Shown: one piece after another, positions 1-5,759 of the stretch | Position numbering within the stretch: position 1 is the stretch's first letter | Layout of the letters: each line of letters begins with the position of its first letter | From: DAOSVX01 sp964440405 | Lineage (GTDB): Bacteria > Bacillota_I > Bacilli_A > RF39 > UBA660 | Direction: 5' to 3' | Assembly (NCBI GenBank): GCA_964440405.1 | Contig: CAYTSB010000028.1 | Coordinates: 1-11,368, forward strand | DNA length: 11,368 nt | The notes under the pieces: model-generated | What the model was told of the DNA's origin: nothing | Seen by the model: only the letters and a program-made list of their open reading frames with translations | Databases searched by the model: none | Program-made: the position numbers and the translations under genes

Positions 1-318
1 CCTTTCAAAGATAATGTTCATATTTGGTTTCCTAAACTTTATAAACACAAAGAATTTGATAATCAAATCAGTCTAGACGAAAATACCATTTATGAAAGAA
101 ATATTAACCCACAGAAAAATAAAAAAATGATAACCAAATGGTTAAATGATTCAAGAAATATTAGATATGCGTTTGTTCATTCTAAAGATAACATTGGAAG
201 AACTCTTTATCGTTTTAAAGGCGAATATACTTTAAATCGTAAAAGAACTATTGAGTTGCAAAAAGCAGTGTGGGAAAGAACTAACACAAGAGTTGAAACA
301 ATAAGGTGTAGCAGATAA
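1..318 (+). CDS. 3' end of an unidentified protein (5' end outside the window)
   Basis: The frame is open from base 1 to the TAA at 316-318 and gives 105 residues with no start that must be used. An internal ATG at 127 has no clear ribosome-binding site, and the residues before it (PFKDNVHIWFPKLY and onward) read like real protein, so this is the C-terminus of a longer gene. The end contains a YRFKGEY block followed by charged helix-like residues ending in VWERTNTRVETI. A similar arrangement (Y-R-F-x-G followed by a hydrophobic/charged helix and W-x-R) is something I associate loosely with C-termini of restriction or defence-type proteins, but I cannot name the family. A 158-nt gap with its own promoter-like sequence separates it from the ADP-ribose operon, so joint function is possible but not shown. 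Confidence 0.65.
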   Translation, partial: PFKDNVHIWFPKLYKHKEFDNQISLDENTIYERNINPQKNKKMITKWLNDSRNIRYAFVHSKDNIGRTLYRFKGEYTLNRKRTIELQKAVWERTNTRVETIRCSR

Positions 319-385
319 AAACTGCTTCGTATTATATAATGCTTGTTATAGTTATTAAGTAATTTTCCTTATATTTAAATAATAT

Positions 386-420
386 TGATACTAAACTAGG
401 ATTTATATTTATTAGTATTA
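386..420. repeat. Inverted repeat upstream of the ADP-ribose operon
   Basis: Arms at 386-394 and 412-420 contain ATACTAA and TTAGTAT, with one G-T wobble and a 17-nt loop. No T-run follows, so it is not a typical terminator. It lies just upstream of the likely operon promoter and could be an operator, or chance in AT-rich DNA. Confidence 0.3.
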
Positions 421-434
421 TGCAATTATAGTTA

Positions 435-455
435 TGGTAAAATTATTTATATAAT
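435..455 (+). promoter_or_regulatory. Candidate promoter of the ADP-ribose operon
   Basis: An extended -10 element (TGGTAAAAT, 435-443) and a second perfect -10 hexamer (TATAAT, 450-455) lie 22-42 nt upstream of the first ATG. Neither has a good -35 at 16-18 nt, so the exact promoter is uncertain. An AAGGAAGG ribosome-binding site follows before the start at 477. Confidence 0.4.
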
Positions 456-476
456 TAAATAAAAGGAAGGATTAAC

Positions 477-1484
477 ATGAAAAGAGAAATAATTAAAGCA
501 TCGTTATACGGTTTTGCTATTGGAGATGCAATGGGAGTACCAATTGAATTTATAACAAGGGAAAAATTATTAAAAAATCCAGTTACTAAAATGTTGGGTT
601 ATGGTAGCCACGATGTCCCTGAAGGATGCTGGTCTGATGATACTTCAATGGTGCTTGCTACTATGGACTCAATAATTCAATCAAAAGGAATTAACTATAA
701 TGATATGGCAGATAAATTTTGTGCATGGATTAATGATGCTAAATATACCCCTACTAATGAACTGTTCGATTTAGGAGTTACAACTAAAGAATCGTTAATT
801 AGATATTGGAACGAATCCACCAATAAAACTTTCGGAATTGGTAGAAATACATTAACCGCCATGGGCAAATATAATCGTGAAAAAGTAGATGCAACAAAAT
901 GTGGTGGAACAAGCCTTTCATCTAACGGAAATGGTTCTTTGATGAGAATACTTCCTGTTGTTTACTATATTTATTATAATAATATAAATGAAGAAAAAAG
1001 GTATAATCTTATCAAAAATGTATCCTCAATTACTCATGCCCATGAAATAAGTATTATGGGCTGCTTTATATATACTGAGTATATATTAAATTTATTAAAT
1101 GAAGTAGATAAATTTGTTGCATATGATAATTTGGCAAAAACAAATTATAAAAAATATTTTTCTGAAGAAACTATAACTTTATACAAAAGAATAATAAATA
1201 AGGACTTAATAAACTTAAATGTTAATGATATTAATTCAAGTGGCTATGTATTAGATACAATAGAAGCAGTTTTATGGGTAACTTTAAAATCAAATAGTTT
1301 TAAAGAATCCATTATAGGTGCAATTAATTTAGGAAATGATACTGATACTATCGGGGCTTTAGTCGGTGGTATATCAGGAATTTTATACGGTTATACTAGC
1401 ATTCCAGATGAATGGATAAAAGATTTAAAAGGAAAACCATTATTAGATGAATTATCTACAAAATTTGAAAAAAAAATTAAATAA
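477..1484 (+). CDS. ADP-ribosylglycohydrolase family protein (DraG/ARH type)
   Basis: This 335-aa protein has the full length of the DraG/ARH family. These Mg-dependent cytosolic hydrolases release ADP-ribose from modified arginine, or in some members from other linkages. Visible family marks are YGFAIGDAMGVPIEF at residues 11-25, the metal-binding WSDDT at 52-56 (family pattern W[ST]DDT), a GNGSLMRILP block in the middle, and the second metal site GNDTDTIGALVGG near 286-298 (key D288 and D290). All metal ligands I can recognise are present, so it should be active. The start is supported by an AAGGAAGG box 6-7 nt upstream. It is the first gene of a compact four-gene unit; the macro-domain gene starts 21 nt downstream. 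Its physiological substrate cannot be read from sequence. Known DraG-fold roles include reversal of nitrogenase-reductase modification and immunity to ADP-ribosylating toxins (for example Tri1). Confidence 0.93.
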   Translation: MKREIIKASLYGFAIGDAMGVPIEFITREKLLKNPVTKMLGYGSHDVPEGCWSDDTSMVLATMDSIIQSKGINYNDMADKFCAWINDAKYTPTNELFDLGVTTKESLIRYWNESTNKTFGIGRNTLTAMGKYNREKVDATKCGGTSLSSNGNGSLMRILPVVYYIYYNNINEEKRYNLIKNVSSITHAHEISIMGCFIYTEYILNLLNEVDKFVAYDNLAKTNYKKYFSEETITLYKRIINKDLINLNVNDINSSGYVLDTIEAVLWVTLKSNSFKESIIGAINLGNDTDTIGALVGGISGILYGYTSIPDEWIKDLKGKPLLDELSTKFEKKIK

Positions 1485-1505
1485 TGAGAAACGAGGTAAA
1501 TAATT

Positions 1506-2027
1506 ATGATAGTTTTAAATTGTGATATTACATATTTAAAAGTTGATATTATCGTTAATGCTGCTAATAAAACCCTTTTAGGTGGCGGCGGTGTTGACGG
1601 ATTGATACATTATAAAGCCGGAGCAGAATTAAGAGGCGAATGCCAAAAGTTAAATGGTTGTGAAGAAGGTAATGCCAAAATAACAGATGCCTATAATTTG
1701 CCATGCGACAAAATAATTCACACTGTTGGTCCTTTTTATAATAATGGTCAACATGATGAAGATATAACTTTAAAAAACTGTTATTTTAATTGTATGAATT
1801 TAGCCGAATCATATAGGAAAGAAAAAAAATTAGATATGGTTACTATTGCTTTCCCTTGTATTAGTACAGGAGCATTTGGTTATCCTAAAGATAAAGCAAG
1901 TAACATTGCAATAAATTCCATAAAAAAAATAAATAATGAAAAAATTAAAGTTATATTTTGCTGTTATGATGCGCTAGATTATCAAGTCTATATTAAAAAT
2001 ATATATGATATAAATTTAGAGTATTAA
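1506..2027 (+). CDS. Macro-domain protein (MacroD-like ADP-ribosyl / O-acetyl-ADP-ribose hydrolase)
   Basis: A stand-alone macro domain of 173 aa, the usual size of bacterial MacroD-type enzymes that deacetylate O-acetyl-ADP-ribose and remove mono-ADP-ribose from acidic residues. Visible motifs are the N-terminal CDIT (D7, usually GDIT, adenine contact), VNAAN at 17-21, the glycine loop LLGGGGVDGLIH at 24-35 (D31 and H35 match the active MacroD pattern GGGGVDGAIH), HTVGP at 72-76, and the phosphate loop CISTGAFGYP at 118-127. The catalytic loop looks intact, so activity is expected; the Gly to Cys change in GDIT is mild. It has a GAGGT ribosome-binding site upstream and sits 21 nt after the DraG gene and 11 nt before the next gene, so the two ADP-ribose-removing enzymes are almost certainly co-transcribed. 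Whether it acts on protein, nucleic acid or a metabolite is unknown. Confidence 0.93.
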   Translation: MIVLNCDITYLKVDIIVNAANKTLLGGGGVDGLIHYKAGAELRGECQKLNGCEEGNAKITDAYNLPCDKIIHTVGPFYNNGQHDEDITLKNCYFNCMNLAESYRKEKKLDMVTIAFPCISTGAFGYPKDKASNIAINSIKKINNEKIKVIFCCYDALDYQVYIKNIYDINLEY

Positions 2028-2038
2028 GAAAGAATATT

Positions 2039-2569
2039 ATGATGAAAAAGAATATTGTTTTTATTGGTTATCCTTTAAGTGCAGATTTAAGTTGTGAATA
2101 TGAAAATAGAATAGCCTTATGGAAAAGTCTTGAGGATAATTTAAATTCTTATAAAAAAGTAGCTGATTTAGGAGATATATTATGTAAATTATTTGATAAA
2201 GAAAAAGAAAATTCGTTAGAATTATGTAATAGGATAATGAGTTTAATTGATAAGAATACAGTTGCTATTATAGATACAGCATATGCTGCACATGGCTTAT
2301 TTGAAGATTATGAGGACCTTTATAATCAATTAAATAGACATTTAAAAAGAATAAATAATACAGATGTGAAGTTCTTTTTATGCCAACCATTAAAATTTAT
2401 GGGGCGGAGAAGACTTAATGAAGTTCTTAAAGAATATGTGAAGTTGGAAGAAATATATGGTCGTAGAGTTTACTTGTTTGTAGATAATAATTTTGTTACA
2501 GTAAGTGATTATAAAAAACATGAAGAAGCATTTATCGAATATGTTTTAAATAATATAAGTAAAATTTAG
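2039..2569 (+). CDS. Uncharacterised 176-aa alpha/beta protein in the ADP-ribose operon
   Basis: I do not recognise the family. The protein starts 11 nt after the macro-domain stop and ends 9 nt before the FtsZ-like gene, so it belongs to the same transcript. Two adjacent ATGs (2039 and 2042) are possible starts; the ribosome-binding site (AAGAAAGAA) is weak, suggesting translational coupling. Predicted strands alternate with helices: KNIVFIGYPLS at the N-terminus, TVAIIDTAYAAHGL near the middle, VKFFLCQPLKFMGRRR, and RRVYLFVDNNFVTVS near the end, with no signal peptide or membrane segment. This suggests a small cytosolic Rossmann-like or other three-layer fold. The opening strand followed by G-Y-P-L-S faintly resembles nucleoside deoxyribosyltransferase-like proteins, but I see no diagnostic catalytic motif and do not claim it. 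Conservation next to DraG and macro genes would be the best clue to its job. Confidence 0.85.
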   Translation: MMKKNIVFIGYPLSADLSCEYENRIALWKSLEDNLNSYKKVADLGDILCKLFDKEKENSLELCNRIMSLIDKNTVAIIDTAYAAHGLFEDYEDLYNQLNRHLKRINNTDVKFFLCQPLKFMGRRRLNEVLKEYVKLEEIYGRRVYLFVDNNFVTVSDYKKHEEAFIEYVLNNISKI

Positions 2570-2578
2570 GAGGTTTTT

Positions 2579-3346
2579 ATGCTTGAATCTAGTGAATATC
2601 CAAGGGCAAAAATTATAGGATTAGGTAAAAAAGGCAAAAATATCATAGACGAAATACGAGTTGACATAAATTTGCCGGAGTATTTACTTATTGATGATAC
2701 TGAAACAATAAATGTTGATAAAGAACATGGAATAGCAGAATTTGTAAATGACTCTGATGTGATTATAATTACTGGGTTAGTTACTGAAATAACTAATGTT
2801 ATTCATTTATTAAGTTTGGTTAACTCTAATCTAAATAAAGATGCTTTGCTATTCATAGTTTTAAACGCCAATTCTGAAAATAAAAAAACTTTAATAGATA
2901 TAATACCCAATGGTGTTTTTGTTGAAAGTTATTCATCTATTATCATATACAGGATCATTATTAATATTTTAATTACAGCAATTTTTTCTTGTACAACACC
3001 GAGATATAGTTCTTTAATATCCGTGTATCCTTTCGATATTAAACTTGCTTTATCTAGTGGCAACACACATAATGTTGGGTTTGGTATTGGTATCGGACTT
3101 AATCGGACAAAAGATTCAATTTTAATGGCTATAAACGACTTGCTAAGTAAAGTGGATATTGTAAAAGTTAAAAGTATAATGTTTTTGTTTAATTTATCTA
3201 CAAACGCAACTTTATTTGAAGTGGAAGATTCTATAAATATGTTTTTTAAAAAATACAATTATACAAATGACATTCTATCTATGTGTGTGTTGGATGAGCA
3301 AATGGCAAAAAATGAATCACAAGTAATAATAATCACGAGTGATTAG
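2579..3346 (+). CDS. Degenerate FtsZ/tubulin-superfamily protein (FtsZ C-terminal domain, GTPase motif lost)
   Basis: A 255-aa protein with an excellent AGGAGG ribosome-binding site. The C-terminal half follows the FtsZ C-terminal domain almost segment by segment: ISVYPFDIKLAL aligns with the T7 loop region INVDFADVRTVM, GFGIGIGLNRTKDSILMAI with MGSGVASGEDRAEEAAEMAI, IMFLFNLSTNATLFEVEDSI with VLVNITAGFDLRLDEFETV, and the end (VLDEQMAKNESQVIIITS) with SLDPDMNDELRVTVVATG. The N-terminal half starts like FtsZ (AKIIGLGKKGKNIIDEI, residues 10-26) and has DVIIITGLVTEITNV near 60-74 where FtsZ has the GTP-binding GGGTGTG loop; the glycines are missing. In the T7 loop only the last Asp (near 152) is kept. 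It is much shorter than cell-division FtsZ (about 380 aa) and lacks the C-terminal linker and peptide. It is therefore probably not a normal GTPase or the division FtsZ, but a scaffold, cap or decoy. The alignment was made from memory of E. coli FtsZ. Confidence 0.8.
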   Translation: MLESSEYPRAKIIGLGKKGKNIIDEIRVDINLPEYLLIDDTETINVDKEHGIAEFVNDSDVIIITGLVTEITNVIHLLSLVNSNLNKDALLFIVLNANSENKKTLIDIIPNGVFVESYSSIIIYRIIINILITAIFSCTTPRYSSLISVYPFDIKLALSSGNTHNVGFGIGIGLNRTKDSILMAINDLLSKVDIVKVKSIMFLFNLSTNATLFEVEDSINMFFKKYNYTNDILSMCVLDEQMAKNESQVIIITSD

Positions 3347-3358
3347 ATTAAATAAAAA

Positions 3359-3387
3359 TATACTAACGAAAAATTAGTGTGTTTTTT
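3359..3387 (+). terminator. Rho-independent terminator of the ADP-ribose operon
   Basis: A stem of ATACTAA (3360-3366) with TTAGTGT (3374-3380), including one T-G wobble, is followed by six T (3382-3387). It begins 12 nt after the FtsZ-like stop codon and defines the operon's end. Confidence 0.7.
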
Positions 3388-3415
3388 AATGTTTACAGGT
3401 TGATATAAAAAGTAG

Positions 3416-3930
3416 TTATATTTTGTTTTTATTTAAAAGTTTTTTAGGACAATTAGGACATTTTTGGCTTTGTTGAGCTGTTACACCATATAAATTTTTT
3501 CTATTTTGCCAATTGTCCTTATAAAATACTGCACAGATTTTGGGATATAACTTTATTAACCATATTATTAGATAAAAGGTGGTGGTGGATACACTTTTTT
3601 TCATACTCTTTTTTATTAATATTAGCATATATATTATAGTATAATTATTTTATTTAAAAGGTTTTTAATTCTGGTTTATCCAGTGTATCCTTTTTATATA
3701 CTTTAACTTTTTTTCATTCCGTGTTGTATTAGATATTGAATAACCTAATTTACCTAATCCGCGACTAAACTCGCCTAGAAGTATTGGATATTTTTCTTTA
3801 ATACAAATCACCTATAATCTTTATTATTTAAAACATCCAGTTATATTTTACCTATGCCATGAATTATTTCTTTAATGATTTCACATGCTAGTAATTTTTT
3901 ATCATTTGAGCTTTTTATTTTATGTATGCT
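3416..3930 (-). pseudogene. Frame-broken coding remnants, possibly from a mobile-element gene
   Basis: This stretch of about 640 bases between two real genes (3347-3985) holds no intact gene. On the minus strand, three consecutive pieces look protein-like but lie in different frames. One ends at 3841 (ending CEIIKEIIHGIGKI). The second runs from about 3810 to 3665 and contains KYPILLGEFSRGLGKLGY and LKYIKRIHWIN. The third is at 3628-3416 and contains QQSQKCPNCPKK. The middle piece looks like a small winged-helix or DNA-binding C-terminus such as those ending phage/plasmid primase-helicase proteins. That family guess is weak. The pattern fits one decayed gene, or parts of several, left after loss of a mobile element. 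The third piece has a nominal ATG but no good ribosome-binding site, so I do not call it a gene. Confidence 0.33.
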
Positions 3931-3985
3931 GTTTTATTAAAGAAACCAAATTTTTCTGAGTTAGCATTGACATTATAATACTGTT

Positions 3986-4609
3986 TTAAGAAATTCGCAT
4001 AACTGACAGAATGGCTCCTGGGCCAAGTACAGAAAAAAGAAACGAGCTGTCTGGCGATACAGAAGATATTTCAATTGCTAACACATCCCCCGCTGCTAGT
4101 GTATAGTAGTTTATAATCGAAAAAGTTCCTGTGTAATCTCCAAATATGAGAGCCTGTGTAGCTTCATCCTGCGTCACACCATTAATCGTCAATGATGTTT
4201 TAATCACTTGACCAGGTATAGCTGCTCCCGCTACGATAATATCAACACGGTAAATACCTGGCTCAATAATTTGAATCGAATTAGCGGTCGAATAATCAAT
4301 ATTACTATAAGAAGCACTTTGAACGCTCAAAGGAATTTGAGTTGGTGTAAAAGTGATTTCTAATGGCACCTCAAAAATTCCCATTAAGCTACCAAAGGCA
4401 CTAGAAATAGCACCTGTTGGCCCAGTTGGTCCTGTTGGTCCTATTAATCCCTGTTCTCCAGTTGGACCTGTTGGACCTATTAAACCTTGTTCTCCAGTTG
4501 GACCTGTTGGTCCTGTTGGCCCTAATAGACCACGTGTTTGAAAACAACAATTTGGTTTACAATGCTTAGCATCATCAATTTTTTTCATTGCTTTGTCATA
4601 TACATTCAT
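3986..4609 (-). CDS. Collagen-like GPT-repeat surface protein (BclA-like exosporium type)
   Basis: A 207-aa protein. Residues 1-26 are a short N-terminal leader with four or so Cys/His residues (HCKPNCCF), without a classical signal peptide. A collagen-like Gly-X-Y segment follows at about 30-67, built from GPT triplets and two GEQGLI interruptions. The C-terminal domain of about 140 residues is beta-rich (FEVPLEITFTPTQIPL, EPGIYRVDIIVAG, GDVLAIEISS, ending GAILSVMRIS). This matches the layout of Bacillus/Clostridium exosporium proteins such as BclA, in which GPT-rich collagen triple helices are capped by a trimeric C1q/TNF-like jelly-roll domain forming spore-surface filaments. The repeat is very short compared with BclA. 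The start is supported by AGGTGA (minus strand, 4615-4620). The gene diverges from the one at 4767. The promoter looks like the vegetative sigma type rather than a clear sporulation sigma, so spore localisation is inference. Confidence 0.85.
   Translation of the reverse strand: MNVYDKAMKKIDDAKHCKPNCCFQTRGLLGPTGPTGPTGEQGLIGPTGPTGEQGLIGPTGPTGPTGAISSAFGSLMGIFEVPLEITFTPTQIPLSVQSASYSNIDYSTANSIQIIEPGIYRVDIIVAGAAIPGQVIKTSLTINGVTQDEATQALIFGDYTGTFSIINYYTLAAGDVLAIEISSVSPDSSFLFSVLGPGAILSVMRIS
4440..4511 (-). repeat. Two tandem 36-bp repeats coding for the collagen-like segment
   Basis: Units 4440-4475 and 4476-4511 differ at only a few bases and each encode a GPTGPTGEQGLI-type block on the minus strand. 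Flanking 9-bp GPT units continue on both sides (about 4411-4530). Such repeats expand and contract by slippage, so copy number probably varies between strains. Confidence 0.85.
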
Positions 4610-4673
4610 TCTATCACCTGCTATATTTTATGAACTTAAATAAAAGAGGATTAATAGTTTCATCTAATAAATT

Positions 4674-4701
4674 TTTATATATTTATGTTATTAATTGGCA
4701 A
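4674..4701 (-). promoter_or_regulatory. Candidate promoter of the collagen-like gene
   Basis: On the minus strand, TTGCCA (4701-4696) and TATAAA (4679-4674) are separated by 16 nt, each matching 5 of 6 consensus positions. This predicts a leader of roughly 55-60 nt before the ATG at 4609. Confidence 0.5.
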
Positions 4702-4711
4702 AGATGTAGTA

Positions 4712-4740
4712 TTGTTTTTTTAATTTAAATAATTTATAAT
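4712..4740 (+). promoter_or_regulatory. Candidate promoter of the membrane-anchored protein gene
   Basis: TTGTTT (4712-4717), a 17-nt spacer and a perfect TATAAT (4735-4740) precede the gene at 4767. Its -35 lies only 10 nt from the -35 of the divergent collagen-like gene promoter. Confidence 0.6.
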
Positions 4741-4766
4741 AGCCTTATAAATGAAAGGAATATTTA

Positions 4767-5477
4767 ATGAAAAAAGGAATTTTAAAAAATATTTTAATAA
4801 TTACTGCTGTTTTTATCGTAGTAATTATAATTTTAGGTTTTTTATTTCCAGGAATGATCTGGACTAAAGGATTGGGAGTTAAGTATACCGAAAAAGATTA
4901 TAATAGTTTTATTGATAAATTGCCATATATAAAAGATTTAATAAATAATGATGCAGAAGATTATATTTATGGTGAACTTGTAGATATGGATATAAGTTTT
5001 ACAAGTGAAGAGTTAACAGCTTTTTTCAATGAAAACAAGATTTTTAATAGCACTTTAAAAAATACTCAAATTAAAATTAATAGTGATAATACTGTTGATA
5101 TTGCAGCCAAAGCTAATGTTGATAAATTTTTAGATACTTTTTTAAATAATAAGTATACTAAAGAAGATATAGAATCTAGAATGCCAGCTTTAGGAATTTT
5201 GCCTGAAAATGTTAATATTTATTTAAACCTTAAAGTTAACATAAAAAATAATAAAGCAGATTTTTTTATAAATACAGCTACTGTTCAAGGAATTAATATT
5301 CCAAGTAATATTATTTGGAATGCTAAGGCGATTAATATAATCAATGATGGAATAGATAAATTAATTGAAGAAGCTAGTGAAGAGTCTGGTGCTATTTTTT
5401 CTCGGGTTTATGTTGAAAACAAAAAGCTTAAACTTATCGGAAAATTTCCTTCATCATTAGAAAAAATACCAAATTAA
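4767..5477 (+). CDS. Membrane-anchored hypothetical protein
   Basis: A 236-aa protein with an N-terminal positive patch (MKKGILKN) and one strong hydrophobic segment at about residues 8-28 (ILIITAVFIVVIIILGFLF). No lipobox or clear signal-peptidase site follows, so it is likely a single-pass anchor with the rest outside the membrane. The remaining part alternates short strands and helices (for example LVDMDISFTSEELTAFF and NTVDIAAKANVDKFL), ending LKLIGKFPSSLEKIPN. The alternating strand pattern and the FTSEELxxFF block loosely resemble extracytoplasmic lipid-binding-type proteins such as the YpmS/DUF2140 family; this is a guess. It is a single-gene unit with its own promoter, an AAAGGA ribosome-binding site, and a terminator that overlaps its stop codon. 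Function unknown. Confidence 0.88.
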   Translation: MKKGILKNILIITAVFIVVIIILGFLFPGMIWTKGLGVKYTEKDYNSFIDKLPYIKDLINNDAEDYIYGELVDMDISFTSEELTAFFNENKIFNSTLKNTQIKINSDNTVDIAAKANVDKFLDTFLNNKYTKEDIESRMPALGILPENVNIYLNLKVNIKNNKADFFINTATVQGINIPSNIIWNAKAINIINDGIDKLIEEASEESGAIFSRVYVENKKLKLIGKFPSSLEKIPN

Positions 5478-5492
5478 TAATTTGGTATTTTT
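5462..5492. terminator. Perfect bidirectional hairpin terminator overlapping the stop codon
   Basis: Fourteen-bp perfect arms (5462-5475 and 5479-5492) with a 3-nt loop; the stop codon TAA (5475-5477) lies in the stem and loop. A-rich on one side and T-rich on the other, it can end transcription from either strand, which would also serve a minus-strand gene to its right. Confidence 0.85.
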
Positions 5493-5563
5493 ATCAATTC
5501 ATTTAAAGCTAGAACTTTTATTTGTGTAAATTTATATACTTTATCATATTTGTCTTTTTAAAA

Positions 5564-5650
5564 TTAATTGAATTCCTTTTTAAGATAAGCCCCTGGTAAT
5601 AATGCTGTTTTCAAAACTGCAGACAATGCTATTAATAACCCTTTTTGCAA
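5564..5650 (-). CDS. Possible 28-aa small protein
   Basis: On the minus strand, a TTG start at 5650 follows AGGTGA by 4 nt and opens a 28-codon frame ending in TAA at 5564. The peptide is hydrophobic to amphipathic (QKGLLIALSAVLKTALLPG then AYLKKEFN), like small membrane-binding peptides. The stretch is visibly less AT-rich than its surroundings, and the bidirectional hairpin at 5462-5492 lies just downstream on this strand. Against it: a rare start codon, very short length and no clear promoter. It could also be a fragment of a lost gene. No function is proposed. Confidence 0.3.
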   Translation of the reverse strand: MQKGLLIALSAVLKTALLPGAYLKKEFN

Positions 5651-5704
5651 TGAATCACCTGCTTTCTATAAACAATATGTTTCACTTTTTTAATAGGATT
5701 TATA

Positions 5705-5733
5705 ATGACTTGCCCTTATGATTATATTATAAT
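5705..5733 (+). promoter_or_regulatory. Candidate promoter of the PP2C-like gene
   Basis: ATGACT (5705-5710, 4 of 6 to TTGACA), a 17-nt spacer and a perfect TATAAT (5728-5733) stand 27 nt before the ATG at 5760. Confidence 0.55.
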
Positions 5734-5759
5734 AGATATTAAGATAAGAGGAATATGTT

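Noticed and set aside
1506..2027. DarG-type antitoxin of a DarTG toxin-antitoxin pair
   Set aside because: The protein is a single MacroD-like domain without DarG's C-terminal domain, and no DarT-like transferase is next to it.
2929..3258. Minus-strand open frame of 109 codons
   Set aside because: It lies wholly within the FtsZ-like gene, has no ribosome-binding site and no recognisable protein features.
2579..3346. The cell-division ftsZ gene
   Set aside because: Too short, GTP-binding signature missing, no C-terminal peptide, and no division-cluster neighbours.
4440..4511. Regularly spaced repeats that could suggest a CRISPR array
   Set aside because: The units are directly abutting without spacers and encode Gly-Pro-Thr triplets in frame.
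4353..4541. Plus-strand open frame rich in PVGPVGP
   Set aside because: It is the antisense shadow of the collagen GPT repeats; it has no ribosome-binding site and the minus-strand protein has a complete domain layout.
4624..4632. CATAAAATA on the minus strand, matching the sporulation sigma-K -10 pattern
   Set aside because: Transcription from it would start at or inside the ribosome-binding site of the collagen-like gene; the TTGCCA/TATAAA pair upstream is a better promoter.
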